From Bufo bufo (lineage: Eukaryota > Chordata > Amphibia > Anura > Bufonidae), in the NCBI RefSeq assembly GCF_905171765.1, contig NC_053393.1:193281921-193345920 (forward strand): 64,000 bases of DNA, written 5' to 3'. Positions 46,516 to 57,640 of this stretch are shown one piece after another. Made by a program: the position numbers and the translations under genes. The first letter of the stretch is position 1. Each line of letters opens with the position of its first letter. The notes below the pieces were generated by a model, which did no database searches, was not told the DNA's origin, and saw only the letters and a list, made by a program, of their open reading frames with translations.

Positions 46516-47282
46516 GGGCTCTTTCACACCTGCGTTCTTTTCTTCCGGCATAGAGTTCCGTCGTCGGGGCTCTATGCCGGAAGAATCCTGATCAGGATTA
46601 TCCTAATGCATTCTGAATGGAGAGTAATCCGTTCAGGATGCATCAGGATGTCTTCAGTTCCGGTACGGAACGTTTGTTGGCCGGAGAAAATACCGCAGCA
46701 TGCTGCGCTTTTTGCTCCGGCCAAAAATCCGGAACACTTGCCGCAAGGCCGGATCCGGAATTAATGCCCATTGGAAGGCATTGATCCGGATCCGGCCTTA
46801 AGCTAAACGTCGTTTCGGCGCATTGCCGGAGCCGACATTTAGCTTTTTCAGAGTGGTTACCATGGCTGCCGGGACGCTAAAGTCCTGGCAGCCATGGTAA
46901 GTGTAGTGGGGTGCGGGGGAGCAGTGTACTTACCGTCCGTGCGGCTCCCCGGGCGCTCCAGAGTGACGTCAGGGCGCCCCAAGCGCATGGATCACGTGAT
47001 CCATGTGATCACGTCATCCATGCGCATGGGGCGCTCTGACGTCATTCTGGAGCGCCCCGGGAGCCGCACGGACTGTAAGTATACCGCTCCCCCGCTCCCC
47101 ACTACTACTATGGCAACCAGGACCTTAATAGCGTCCTGGGTGCCATAGTAACACTGAAAGCATTTGGAAGACGGTTCCGTCTTCAAATGCTTTCAGTACA
47201 CTTGCGTTTTTCCGGATCCGGCAGGCACCTCCGGCAACGGAAGTGCATGCCGGATCCCAACAACGCAAGTGTGAAAGAGGCC
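46516..47282 (-). mobile_element. 767-bp palindromic MITE with GC-rich core, second copy
   Basis: The ends are GGGCTCTTTCACACCTGCG and the complement of GGCCTCTTTCACACTTGCG, flanked by TTA at 46513-46515 and 47283-47285. It is the inverse-orientation copy of the element at 22716-23475, including the 'catgctgcg' and GC-rich core segments. TGACGTCA octamers lie at 46964-46971 and 47037-47044. Confidence 0.8.
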
Positions 47283-47614
47283 TTAAAGGGTCACACAATT
47301 TTCATAAAGGTTAAATATGTCATAAAGACATACGAAACATTTATATCAGGGGTCTGAGCACGGAGACCCCACTGATCCCTAGAACAAAGGGAGAAAAGCA
47401 CACGTATAGAAAAGTTTCTCTCCACGCCACACAAGAAGTCTATGAGCCCGTCTCGATTCTGTCCTCAGCAGGAAGGTGAGAGAGCTCGATGTGCGCACAC
47501 TCCTCTCCCCTCGTTCTAGGGATCGGTGGGGGTCTCAGCACTCAGACACCCACCAATTTAAACTCTGTCTCTATGACATATCAAAAGTTTTGTGAAAAGT
47601 TAGTGACCCTTTAA
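47283..47614. mobile_element. TTAA MITE abutting the previous element
   Basis: Starts TTAAAGGGTCACACAATTTTC and ends GAAAAGTTAGTGACCCTTTAA, with TTAA at both ends (47283-47286, 47611-47614). It is the same family as 35450-35770. Its left TTAA overlaps the TTA flank of the neighbouring Harbinger-like MITE. Confidence 0.8.
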
Positions 47615-49111
47615 AGGGAATGAATCATCATAAAATTACCTATTGTTTAAATCAAGCTTCTATGTTAAACATATTTTTTTAAAGAATTTTTGGTGGTTAC
47701 ATTTAATTTTCCATGTCACTATAACTAAAACTATGAAGCTTTTTAACTGGTCACTAAGCCTAATAATAGGCGCCATTTCTTGGTCAGTTCAGATCACTTT
47801 TCAGCAATCATCTCATTATCACAGGCAGCATTAGAATGACGGTTATCAGGCGGTTTTCAGGATTCACCATTCACAACAGGTGATTGCCACAGCTAGACAT
47901 GAGTGAAGATATAAAAAATGTATGAATTACTTCACCACAAATCGCATTCCATTGTAAGTAGCAGGCGCAAGATGGCCGCGACAGTCTCTCCGCGAACAAA
48001 TGGATGAAGTGAGTATGTATTTTTTGTTTTTTTACCACCATTTCAGGAAAAATGTATTAGGTACCACAAGGCATGAGGAAATTCGGCTTCGTGACAAATC
48101 AAATTGTTTCTGAAATTCTTATCGAAGTCCACTTCGTTAACTTCGATTCGCTCAACATCTACTTCTTGCTTGCTTGTTACAGTTTGGTTCTGTGCATACA
48201 TTACTGTTTCAAAATCAAAAGCCAAACTTGCTTCATTAATGAGGCACAAACCCAAGTTCGGCTTTGGATTTTTTTCCCCAAAATAAAAATAAAAATAAAC
48301 AGTTAAAAATTAAACATCATAGGCAGCACCACATACGAAAAAATAACCACACTATAAAAATCTAAAAATATGTGTCCCATATGGTGAATGCTGTAATGAA
48401 AAAAAAAAACATCAAACTGGCGATTTGCCATTTTCTGTCACCTCACCTCTACAAAATAATTTAATAAAAAGTGATCAAAAAGTGATGCACACTCCAAAAT
48501 GTATCAATAAAAACTATAGATCGTTGTAGAAAAAAGCTCTATAAACATCTGGTATCGTTGTAATCGTACTGACCCAGAGAATGAAAGTAAAAGGTCAGTT
48601 TTACCGCTGTAAAAACAATACCTATAAAACTGTGGCAGAATTGGGCTTTTTTTTTTATAATTCCTCCCCATTTTACATTCTTTTACAGCTTCCCACCCCA
48701 TCAGATGCAACAGTAAATGGCGACATTAGAAAGTACAATTTGTCCCACAAAAAACTAGCCCTTATATGGCTATGTGAATGGAAAAAAGGGGTTAAAGGGG
48801 TTGTCCGGCCTTGGAGCCAACAACCCTTTTGTCCAGACATATGTCCCTAAAGCCCCTGAACATGTCCCTAAAGCACCTGTTTGTGGTCCCGCCACTGCTT
48901 TGTATCCAGCTTCTTCCAGTCCTCACAAGCATACAGCACCACATGGTCTGTATTTTGCATCAATATTTGTAAGCCAAAACCTGGAGTGGAGAAATAGTAT
49001 AATATAAAGATTTAACCCTCTTTTGTGTTTTGGACCCAATCTTGGTTTTGACTTACAAATACTGATGACAAATACTGACCAAATCCGGAGCATGTTAAAG
49101 TGGCCTAAATG
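47615..49111. other. Decayed repeats without gene
   Basis: The segment 48340-48790 ('ctggtatcgttgtaatcgta' and similar phrases) looks like a widespread frog DNA-transposon repeat, and 47615-47900 like another MITE. Neither has clear ends. Small frames on both strands around 48043-48306 are shadows. Confidence 0.4.
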
Positions 49112-49114
49112 TAA

Positions 49115-49343
49115 GGCCCCTTTCAGACGCATTGAACTCACAGCGAGTATGTGGCAGCACCCGTCCTGTCCTCCCAGCACTGCCGGGGTCGCATAGCATT
49201 ATATTGATTTATGATGCTATGTTACCCTTACAGTTCTGGAATGTATTGGATAACACTGACAGCATTATGTCAGTGTTATCCAATACATTCCAGAACTCAC
49301 CCTGCGAGTCCAAAGCGTGGAACTCGCTCGTCTGAACAGGCCC
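49115..49343. mobile_element. Palindromic MITE, Harbinger-like (TAA duplication)
   Basis: A 229-bp element with left end GGCCCCTTTCAGACG and right end CGTCTGAACAGGGCC-like, flanked by TAA at 49112-49114 and 49344-49346. The centre pairs through 'ctggaatgtattggataaca' and its complement. Confidence 0.75.
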
Positions 49344-49346
49344 TAA

Positions 49347-49993
49347 GGAATATTTCCTGTTTGCGATATATCAGAGGAATAAGAGATGCATGATGAATCA
49401 TAGGCTTTGTTTCTTCTGCTGGAACCCCTTCACTAACTATGTATACATGAGATATACATGAGATTTCTTTTAATAAACAGTGTCGCATTGCTATATATGT
49501 TTTACAAAAACATAGTCTTGTATTTTATAACTGCCTCAGGTATGCAAGTCAGCGTGAATTATTGTGTAATTGTACAGATTGTATAAGCCATATCTTGCTT
49601 TTGTAATCTCAGTGCTTGTGTAAGGCTCACGTGAGGAAATGTAAATAGGCATTCCATAAAATGCGGGTTTTTTTCAAAGGCAATATGAGGGCTTGTCATA
49701 TTCTTTCTTTTATCCAATGCACGGTGGAAGTCTATACTACATCAGTAATAATGCATCCCTGAATTGTACAGATCACAAAAATTTACCTAAATCCTTCTGA
49801 AGGGACACAGTTCTGGATAGTTTTTTTTATTTTTTAAAGCGACTTAGTCCTGGTATTTTACAACGTCATGAAAACACGTGAGTGGCACAGGAACAGATAT
49901 TAAAAGTTTGAAGGACAAAGAAAGTTTGATGGACAGGCACTCAAACAACTGGATATTAAAACCACTGAGATGTGGACAGATATATAGTTGATA
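49347..49993. other. Spacer, nothing recognised
   Basis: AT-rich DNA up to the TA at the left end of the Tc1 element. Confidence 0.5.
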
Positions 49994-51607
49994 CAGTGGC
50001 GGAAATAATTATTTGACCCCTCACTGATTTTGTAAGTTTGTCCAATGACAAAGAAATGAAAAGTCTCAGAACAGTATCATTTCAATGGTAGGTTTATTGT
50101 AACAGTGGCAGATAGCACATCAAAAGGAAAATCGAAAAAATAACTTTAAATAAAAGATAGCAACTGATTTGCATTTCATTGAGTGAAATAAGTATTTGAA
50201 CCCTCTAACAAAAAAAGACTTAATACTTGGTGGAAAAACCCTTGTTTGCAAGCACAGAGGTCAAACGTTTCTTGTAATTGATGACCAAGTTTGCGCACAT
50301 TTTAGGAGGAATGTTGGTCCACTCCTCTTTGCAGATCATCTCTAAATCCCTAAGGTTTCGAGGCTGTCTCTGTGCAACTCTGAGCTTGAGCTCCCTCCAT
50401 ACGTTTTCGATTGGATTAAGGTCCGGAGACTGACTAGGCCACTCCATGACCTTAATGTGCTTCTTCTTGAGCCACTCCTTTGTTGCCTTTGCTGTATGTT
50501 TTGGGTCATTGTCGTGCTGGAACACCCATCCACGACCCATTTTCAGTTTCCTGGCAGAGGGAAGGAGGTTGTCGCTCAGGATTTCACGATACATGGCTCC
50601 GTCCATTTTCCCGTTTATGCGAATAAGTTGTCCTGTGCCCTTAGCAGAAAAACACCCCCAAAGCAAAATGTTTCCACCCCCATGCTTGACGGTGGGGACG
50701 GTGTTTTGGGGGTCATAGGCAGCATTTTTCTTCCTCCAAACACAGCGAGTTGAGTTAATGCCAAAGAGCTCTATTTTGGTCTCATCAGACCACAGCACCT
50801 TCTCCCAGTCACTCTCTGAATCATTCAGGTGTTCATTGGCAAACTTCAGACGGGCCTGCACATGTGCCTTCCTGAGCAGGGGGACCTTGCGAGCCCTGCA
50901 GGATTTTAATCCATTGCGGTGTAATGTGTTTCCAATGGTTTTCTTGGTGACTGTGGTCCCTGCTAATTTGAGGTCATTAACTAACTCCTCCCGTGTAGTT
51001 CTAGGATGCTTTTTCACCTTTCTCAGAACCATTGACACCCCACGAGGTGAGATCTTGCGTGGAGCCCCAGAGCGAGGTCGATTGATGGTCATTTTGTGCT
51101 CCTTCCATTTTCGAACAATCGCACCAACAGTTGTCACCTTCTCTCCCAGCTTCTTGCTAATGGTTTTGTAGCCCATTCCAGCCTTGTGCAGGTCTACAAT
51201 TTTGTCTCTGACATCCTTGGACAGCTCTTTGGTCTTTCCCATGTTGGAGAGTTTGGAGTCTGCTTGATTGATTGATTCTGTGGACAGGTGTCTTTTATAC
51301 AGGTGACTAGTTAAGACAGGTGTCCTTAATGAGGGTGACTAATTGAGTAGAAGTGTCTAACCACTCTGTGGGAGCCAGAACTCTTAATGGTTGGTAGGGG
51401 TTCAAATACTTATTTCACTCAATGAAATGCAAATCAGTTGCTATCTTTTATTTAAAGTTATTTTTTCGATTTTCCTTTTGATGTGCTATCTGCCACTGTT
51501 ACAATAAACCTACCATTGAAATGATACTGTTCTGAGACTTTTCATTTCTTTGTCATTGGACAAACTTACAAAATCAGTGAGGGGTCAAATAATTATTTCC
51601 GCCACTG
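49994..51607 (-). mobile_element. Complete Tc1-type transposon
   Basis: The 1614-bp element has CAGTGGCGG...CCGCCACTG ends, flanked by TA (49992-49993 and 51608-51609). The terminal inverted repeats are about 210 bp each (49994-50203 and 51398-51607) and read as identical base for base by eye. A single uninterrupted transposase gene lies between them on the minus strand. Identical arms and an intact gene indicate a recent insertion, much younger than the other coding remnants here. The identity of the subfamily was not determined. Confidence 0.95.
50220..51242 (-). CDS. Tc1-family DD34E transposase, intact
   Basis: A complete 340-residue protein with ATG at 51242 and TAA at 50222, the usual length for Tc1 transposases. 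It catalyses cut-and-paste transposition in the nucleus by binding the terminal repeats. Residues 1-50 form the first helix-turn-helix (PAIRED-like) part, about 55-60 a GRPR-like linker ('NRPRSG'), and 70-110 a second helix-turn-helix. The catalytic triad is visible as D153 ('[11 protein letters not shown]'), D244 ('FQHDNDPKH') and E279 ('DLNPIENVW'), with exactly 34 residues between the last two. A basic stretch follows the paired region. No stop or frameshift is seen, so the protein could be functional. The promoter would lie in the right terminal repeat. Confidence 0.95.
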   Translation of the reverse strand: MGKTKELSKDVRDKIVDLHKAGMGYKTISKKLGEKVTTVGAIVRKWKEHKMTINRPRSGAPRKISPRGVSMVLRKVKKHPRTTREELVNDLKLAGTTVTKKTIGNTLHRNGLKSCRARKVPLLRKAHVQARLKFANEHLNDSESDWEKVLWSDETKIELFGINSTRCVWRKKNAAYDPQNTVPTVKHGGGNILLWGCFSAKGTGQLIRINGKMDGAMYREILSDNLLPSARKLKMGRGWVFQHDNDPKHTAKATKEWLKKKHIKVMEWPSQSPDLNPIENVWRELKLRVAQRQPRNLRDLEMICKEEWTNIPPKMCANLVINYKKRLTSVLANKGFSTKY

Positions 51608-51609
51608 TA

Positions 51610-52815
51610 TGTGCAATGTGCAGGATATGTGCAATGTGGACAGGATATAGTTGAATGTGCAATGTGCACCTTTATTTAGTATGACTAATAATATTAAGAT
51701 AAAAAATAGATAAAATATATAGAATGGTATATAAAATGTGATATATAGAAAAAGATGGGTAGAAGGTGATATGCACAAAATTTTGATGATTATACGAAAA
51801 ATATAAAATTGAGAAAATTTAAAAATACAAAATACAAAATATGATCAGTCCTGAGGTAGTAAAAAAAGAGTCTTTGGAGTAAAAAGAGCCAGAGAGATAT
51901 CCAGACGTCAGTCTAAGTGATAGATTAAATCATCATAGGCTGTCCATTTTTAAAACTATAAAAGTCTCTGATTACCCCAGAGGTGTGTGTGTGTGTGGGG
52001 GGGGGGGGTTATGCCCGTTAGTAGGGGGTACAGTGATGTAGTAAGGTCAGAAAAAGTCTCGCTGAATTTTCCAAAAAGATTCGTTAAAAAAAACAACTAT
52101 TTCCTGTAGAACACTGTGCCTTGCAGTAACACGCATAGGGAGTCTGGTGTTGTAGTGAAACAATACTGTGCGTCAGTATGACACGCACATGACAGGCATC
52201 GCTCTTAGAATCACTGCACACTTCACTTATTTGGGCAGTTACGGTGCCAAAACTGACCAAATAACTCAAGTGGGAACTCAACATTACAGGTCGATGTTAG
52301 CGTCAAGAAGCAGCGCATTCCTTTTACACCGTCATCAGCTGATTCTACAAAACCTGTTCTATTAAACGTTTTTACAAGTAGAGCCCCCCGACAGAGTGGA
52401 GAGGGTGTCAGCAGTAAGTTTGTGTTGAGTCTGACGTCACTGATTATTTTGCCCATCTCACAGAACAATAACCCCCAAAAAACGGATCCTGTCTGTTGGG
52501 CATCTGCCTTCACTCAGTCAGCCTTTTGTCAGTAATCCATCAGTATTGCTAAAGCCCAAAAAACAGGAGTGGATCCAAAACATAGATGACACATGAATAG
52601 AATATTTGTTTTGTATCCACTCCTGCTTTTGGCTACCAAATCATAAGCCAATTCTTATGGGACCATACAGGCCTTACAGCTGCTACATAGACAGGATCCA
52701 TTGTGTGTCTCATTTTTTCTTCCTTCTGACAGATCAGAAGAAGGGTCAAATAAATGATAATGTCAACCAGGCCAAAAAGGCAAAATACTGCCCCAGTCAT
52801 GAAGTGGGGAGGGTG
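51610..52815. other. Spacer with a GT/G run
   Basis: A (GT)n-(G)n tract lies at about 51986-52008. Around 52500-52640 a dyad ('caggagtggatccaaaac' and 'gtatccactcctgc') may be a MITE remnant. No gene is supported. Confidence 0.45.
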
Positions 52816-52819
52816 GGAA

Positions 52820-53520
52820 AAGCATAAGAAGTCCACAGAGTGGCCCAATGACATAGTGGTGAGGTGGCAGCAGTATGAGGAAACCACAGAGTGGCTCAGT
52901 GACATAGTGTTGAGGTGGCAGCAGCATGAGGAGACCACAGAGTGGTGAAGTGGCAGCAGTATGAGGAGACCACAGAGTGGCTCCGAGACATAGTGTTGAG
53001 GTGGCAGCAGCATGAAGAGACTACAGTCTAGTAATGTGGCAGCAGCATGAGGAGACTACAGAATGGTGAAGTGGCAACAGCATGAGGAGACCACAGAGTG
53101 GCCCAGTGACATAGTGTTGAGGTGGCAGCAGCATGAGGAGACCACAGATTACTGAGGTGGCAGCAGCATGAGGAGACCACAGAGTGGCCCAGTGACATAG
53201 TGGTGAGGTGGCAACAGCATGAGGAGACCACAGATTGGCCCAGTGACATAGTGGTGAGGTGGCAGCAGAATGAAGAGACCACAGAGTGGTGATGCAGCAG
53301 CAGCCTGATGAGACCACAGAGTGGCCCAGAGACATAGTGTTGAGGTGGCAGCAGCATGAGGAGACCACAGATTACTGAGGTGGCAGCAGCATGAGGAGAC
53401 CACAGAGTGGCCCAGTGACATAGTGGTGAAGTGGCAGTAGCACAAGGGGACCACAAAGTGGTGATGTGACAGCAGCATGAGAAGACCACAGAGTGGCCCA
53501 GTGACAGAGTGGGGAGGTGA
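52820..53520. repeat. ~48-bp minisatellite
   Basis: About 13 irregular copies of a unit around 'ggtggcagcagcatgaggag' followed by 'accacagagtggcccagtgacatagtg'. Some copies lack the last part. The array sits at the 3' side of the hAT pseudogene that follows on the minus strand, where hAT elements of frogs often carry such arrays. Open frames on the minus strand up to 153 residues are products of the repeat. Confidence 0.85.
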
Positions 53521-53714
53521 GGGGCAATACCAGTACAAGCTGAAGATGGTGGGTGGCAGTAGGAGCACCTGGCAGCAGGTGTAGCATCAGGCGGGTGGCA
53601 GCATCAGAATAGTAGTTGAAGCAGGTAGCCAGAAGAAACAGGTCTCTTTTGTCAAAGTGTAGTTGTGTAACCATAGATGATATACTGTTGTCAGATGCAT
53701 CAGGCACTGCTGTT

Positions 53715-55755
53715 TAAAAAATCCTGGCTGATCCACGCCTGATTAATCTACACAAAGGTCAGTTTCTCCACATTTTGGATGGTCAGGCGAGTTCTCCTTG
53801 GGGTAACTATGGCCCCCGCCGCACTAAACACCCGCTCTTATGCCACACTGCTGGCTGGGCAGTAAAGCTAGTCCAGGGCAAACTTGGCCAGTTGTGGCCA
53901 CAAATCAAGTTTGGCTGCCCAGTAGTCCAGGGGATCTTTGATGTGGGGTGGCAGGGTGCAATCCAAGTATGCCACAACCTGCTGGTTCAGGTTCTGCTCT
54001 ATGTCTACCTGCTGCTGCTGGTGAGTAGTTTCTTCAGTAGGCAGGTGAAGAAAATTGCTCATCAATGACTCTAGACTTAAGTTGCTGCTGATGAAGCCGG
54101 TACTGCTCCTTCACCCACAACCACCTCCAGCAGCCATGGCAGTGAAATCTGAGCACAGAGGGCCCCCCTGGTCAGACCTGTGTAAGGATGGGCGATGGCG
54201 CACATAGGCAGCGGCCAACTGACTACATAGGCTGTCTCGATAGTAGTTCAGTTTGTCCTCCCTCTCAGTGGGTGTGAAAAAGGCTCCCATTTTGGACCGG
54301 TAGCGAGGGTCTTACATGGTGGAGAGCCAGTAGTCCTCCCTCTGGCGAATGGTGACAATTTGTCTGTCATTACGCAAGCAAGCATGCATCAGGCCTATGC
54401 CTTGTCTTCCTCATCGCCCTGTAGCTCCTCTTGCTGCTCCTTCTCCTCCTCTCCTTTCAACTGTGTAGAAATACCACCCATTTCTCTACACATTGCTTGT
54501 AATCGAATGTCCTCCTCCTCCTCTAGTTCAGGCCCCACAGGGCTCATGTGGCCGTGAGATATAGTCGCCACGTCTCCTGTCCCCTGGCCAGCCAGATTTA
54601 GCAGCATCTGTTCCAGGACATTAATCAGTGGAATGACGTTGTTCATCCCATAGTCCTGGCGACTAACAAAAAAAAGTGGTCCCACCCAAAGGCCCGAGCA
54701 AACAGCGAGCAGGTGATACGCATGAGCTGCAACTGGCTAACATCAAAGTTATACAGGGGAGTACCTCTGTCCACCTGTATCATCAAGAAATCGTTTATGA
54801 CCTTTCTCTGTTCATATAGTCGGTCCAACATATGGAGGGTGGAATTCCGACGGGTGGAAACGTCGTATATCAGCCTATGTTGGGGGATGCCGTTCTGCGG
54901 CTGCAGCTTAAGTTGTGCACGAGTGGCTGAAGTGCATGCAAAGTCTCCTGGCCAATTGACACTGTTCGCCCAGGCAAACTAGGTGCAGAACAGCATGACA
55001 CCGCCGTGCCCTGCACCTGTGGTATGCCTGTGGGGCACTGTGAATTGTCCCTGCAGTAAAGGCTGAGGACACGGTGGAGGATGAGGAAGCAGAGGTGGAC
55101 ATTTTTGCAGGACCAATGGCTTGAGAACGTGGAGGCGGAAGCGGCGTCACCTGGCCAAGTTGCTGTTGTGGCTGGGCAGCAACCACATTTACCCAGTGGG
55201 CCATAAAGGTCATATATTGTCCTTGACCGTAGTTAAAGCTCCACACGGCGCTGACGTGCACTTTGGCAGACACTGACAGGCTCAAAGACTGGCCCACCTA
55301 TTGTTCTACATATGTGTGCAGGACTGGTACTGCCTTTTTGGCAAAGAAATGATGGCTTGGGACTCTTCACCTCAGCTCGCCGCAAACCATCAGTTCTCTG
55401 AAAGGTGCAGAGTCCATCACTTGGAAAGGGAGGGACTGCAGCACCAGCAACTTGACCAGGAGCACGTTCAGCTTCTGCTCCGTTGGATGAGTGCACGCAT
55501 ACTGTTGTCTTTTGGCAATCACTTTGGTGATCGATTGCTGACAGAATGACTGAAGAGGAGTAGGAAGAGGAGGAGCAGGAGAATCTGGACTAGCAGATGA
55601 TTGGAAGGACAGGCAGCTCCCTTCGGCTGAGGTGTTGGAGCCTTGACTGCATGAAATTGGATGCGTGCCACTAGGTGATGCAGCAGTTGCTGCGGCAGGC
55701 CACCCTCTTCTCCTTATTATAAAGCCCCTTCTTCACCCGGCTCCCAAGTGTGATC
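53715..55755 (-). pseudogene. hAT transposase pseudogene 1 (BED-type), decayed
   Basis: From N- to C-terminus on the minus strand: a remnant N-terminal region near 55750-55500, a central part with 'VSAVWSFNYGQGQYMTFMAHW' near 55230 (like the 'MDMWTS..GQ.YISLTAHW' block of the second copy), 'DYWLSTM' followed by 'DPRYRSKMG' near 54320-54270 (hAT 'TLLDPRYK' block, with a stop), and the C-terminal dimerisation domain with 'PLDYWAAK' near 53915 and 'RVFSAAGAIVTPRRTRL' near 53800. Frames change several times and stops occur, so it is inactive. It is a different subfamily from the next copy. Confidence 0.8.
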
Positions 55756-56039
55756 GGCTACTAGAGTTGAGCGGACACCTGGATGTTCGGGTTTGACGGG
55801 TTCGGCCGAACTTCACAAAAAAGTTCAAGTTCGGGACCCAAACTTAAACCGAACCCCATTGAAGTCAATGGGGACCCAAACTTTTGAGCACTAAAATGGC
55901 TGTAAAAATGTAATGGAAAGGGCTAGAGGGTTGCAAATTACATCAAAATGTGGTTAAGAGCATGACTAGTGCTCTGCAAACAAATGTGGATAGGGAAATG
56001 ACTTTAAATAACAAAATACGTAAAAATAAAAAATAATAA

Positions 56040-56250
56040 TCTTGATCTAGGAGGACGAGTTCCATATGGAGTAGGAGGTTGAGGAGGCGGTGGATGTGGC
56101 GGTGAAGTTGGAAGCGGCGGTGGAGGAGGAGATAGCCTACACTGTTTTTTGGTTTTAAATTTATTTTTTTAAATTGGGGTACACCCCAAAACATTGGGAA
56201 ATATAACCTGTGATAACCCCCCTCCAGTCGTGCTAAACACACGTTCAGAC
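56040..56250 (-). repeat. ~210-bp direct repeat, copy A
   Basis: It matches 57640-57850 with moderate divergence. Shared landmarks are 'ccatatggagtaggag', 'tgaggaggcggtgga' and 'ttttttggttttaaattt'. Both copies follow hAT coding remnants on the minus strand. The two copies bracket the 18S-derived blocks and an 85-bp array. Confidence 0.75.
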
Positions 56251-56395
56251 AATACACTGGCTGCAGGGCAGGCTAGCACCTCCAAGGTGTAAAGGGCAAG
56301 CTCCGGCCATGTGCCCAATTTGGAGACCTAGAAGTTGAAGGGGGCAGACCCATCATTCAGTACATGTAGGCGTGTGCACACATACTGCTCCACCA
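56215..56395 (-). pseudogene. hAT C-terminal dimerisation domain fragment
   Basis: On the minus strand the frame reads 'LGTWPELALYTLEVLACPA' and then 'SVLSERVFSTTGG', the signature of the hATC dimerisation domain; one stop lies upstream ('FNF*'). It is detached from the rest of the transposase (57806-60843) by about 1.4 kb that includes the 18S-like blocks, which start at almost the same base where this homology ends. Confidence 0.75.
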
Positions 56396-56398
56396 TTT

Positions 56399-56722
56399 AG
56401 CACGTCCCCGTGATCTCCACGATCCAATTGGATATCTTCTCTCTCAACTTTCGATGTTCTTTTATGCGCCTACCATGGTGATCATGGGTGGCAGGGAATC
56501 AGGGTTCCAGGCCGGAGAGGGAGCCTGAGAAAGGGATACCACATCCAAGGGAGGTCAGTGGATGAAATTAAATGTAATCGAGCGGAAATGTGGGACAAAG
56601 TATTGAAGCATAAGCTTCCAAGTTAAGGAGGGGGCGCGCGCCAATTACCCACTCTCGACTCGGGGAGGTAGTGACGATGAATACTAATACAGGACTCTTA
56701 AGATGCCCTGTTATTGGAATGA
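56399..56722 (+). other. 18S rRNA-derived block, copy 1
   Basis: Positions 56399-56558 match the 5' domain of vertebrate 18S rRNA in sense orientation: 'gcgcctaccatggtgatcat', 'aatcagggttc', 'ccggagagggagcctgagaa' and 'taccacatccaagg' are all recognisable. After a non-ribosomal 73-bp spacer (56559-56631), homology resumes at 56632-56722 with 'aattacccactc', 'cggggaggtagtgacga', 'aatacaggactctt' and 'attggaatga'. In 18S these two parts are contiguous apart from a few bases, so the spacer is an insertion. Identity is lower than in functional rRNA. This is a fragment, not a working rRNA gene. Confidence 0.85.
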
Positions 56723-56795
56723 TTAATAAAAATTATAGGGAATGTCACTGGGGTATTTTGGATTTGGAAATGTTAGCCAGGAGAGGCCCTGCTGC

Positions 56796-56987
56796 CGCTT
56801 GGTTGACTCTAGATAACTTCTGCCTGATCGCACATCCCTGTGATGTCCATGATCCATTTGGATATCTTCTCTATCAACTTTTGATGTTCTTTTCTGAGCC
56901 TACCATGTTAATCACGGTTATCGGCGAATCAGGGTTCCACGCCGGAGAGGGACCGTGAAAAAAGGAGAACTCATCCAAGGAAGGTCA
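56796..56987 (+). other. 18S rRNA-derived block, copy 2
   Basis: This copy begins further upstream in 18S ('cgcttggttgactctagata', corresponding to the conserved GGTGACTCTAGATAAC region) and runs through 'tatcaactt', 'gcctaccatg', 'gaatcagggttc' and 'catccaaggaagg'. It is followed by the same non-ribosomal spacer as in copy 1 ('gcggaaatgtgggacaa'). Copy 2 is therefore a duplicate, offset about 430 bp, of an already chimaeric block. It lies in the same orientation as copy 1. Confidence 0.85.
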
Positions 56988-57059
56988 TTGGCCTCAATGG
57001 GATGAAGCGGAAATGTGGGACAAGTTATTAAAGCAGAAGGATCGAATGAAAGGGCCAAT

Positions 57060-57640
57060 TAAAGACGAATTTTAGAAATTTAAGTCCCTGTCACCAATGC
57101 AGAGCAGGGGTTTTTTATCGCCAGAAATGGGTTAATGTCACCCACCAATGGAACAGATAATTTTTTTAAATTTTGGTCCCTGTAACCGATGCAGAGCAGA
57201 GTTTATTCACGGCAAAAATTGTAAAATGTCAACCCAAGAATGTAACAGAAAAATTAGTGAAATTTATTAAACTGTCTACTAGGTAAAGCAGGGGTCTATG
57301 ACAGCCAGAAATTGTTGAATGTCACCCGAAAATGTAACAGACAAATTAGTATTTTTTTTTTACCTGTCTACTAGGTAGAGCAGTGATATATCACACTCAA
57401 AAATTGGTGAATTTCACCCAAAAATGTAACAGACAAATTAGTGATTTTTTTTTATCTGTCTACTAGGTAGAGCATGGGTATATCACACCCAAAAATTTGT
57501 GAATTTCACCTGAAAATGTAACAGACAAATTAGTGAATTTTTTTAACCGGTCTACTAGGTAGAGCAGTGGTATATCAGACCCCAAAATTGGTGAATTTCA
57601 CCCAAAAATTTAACAGACAAATTAGTGAAATGACATAAAA
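57060..57640. repeat. ~85-90 bp tandem repeat in the hAT 3' region
   Basis: About six copies of a unit containing 'gtctactaggtagagcag', 'ggtgaatttcacccaaaaat' and 'gtaacagacaaattagtg'. Copies diverge mildly. The first one or two ('cctgtcaccaatgcagagca') are older variants. Confidence 0.8.

Noticed and set aside
52633..53568. Cys-rich minus-strand frames of up to 153 residues
   Set aside because: Translation of the ~48-bp minisatellite; repeats shift frame and the peptides are low complexity.
56399..56987. Functional 18S rRNA gene
   Set aside because: Only part of the 5' domain is present, it is interrupted by a spacer, diverged and duplicated; the rest of the gene is missing.
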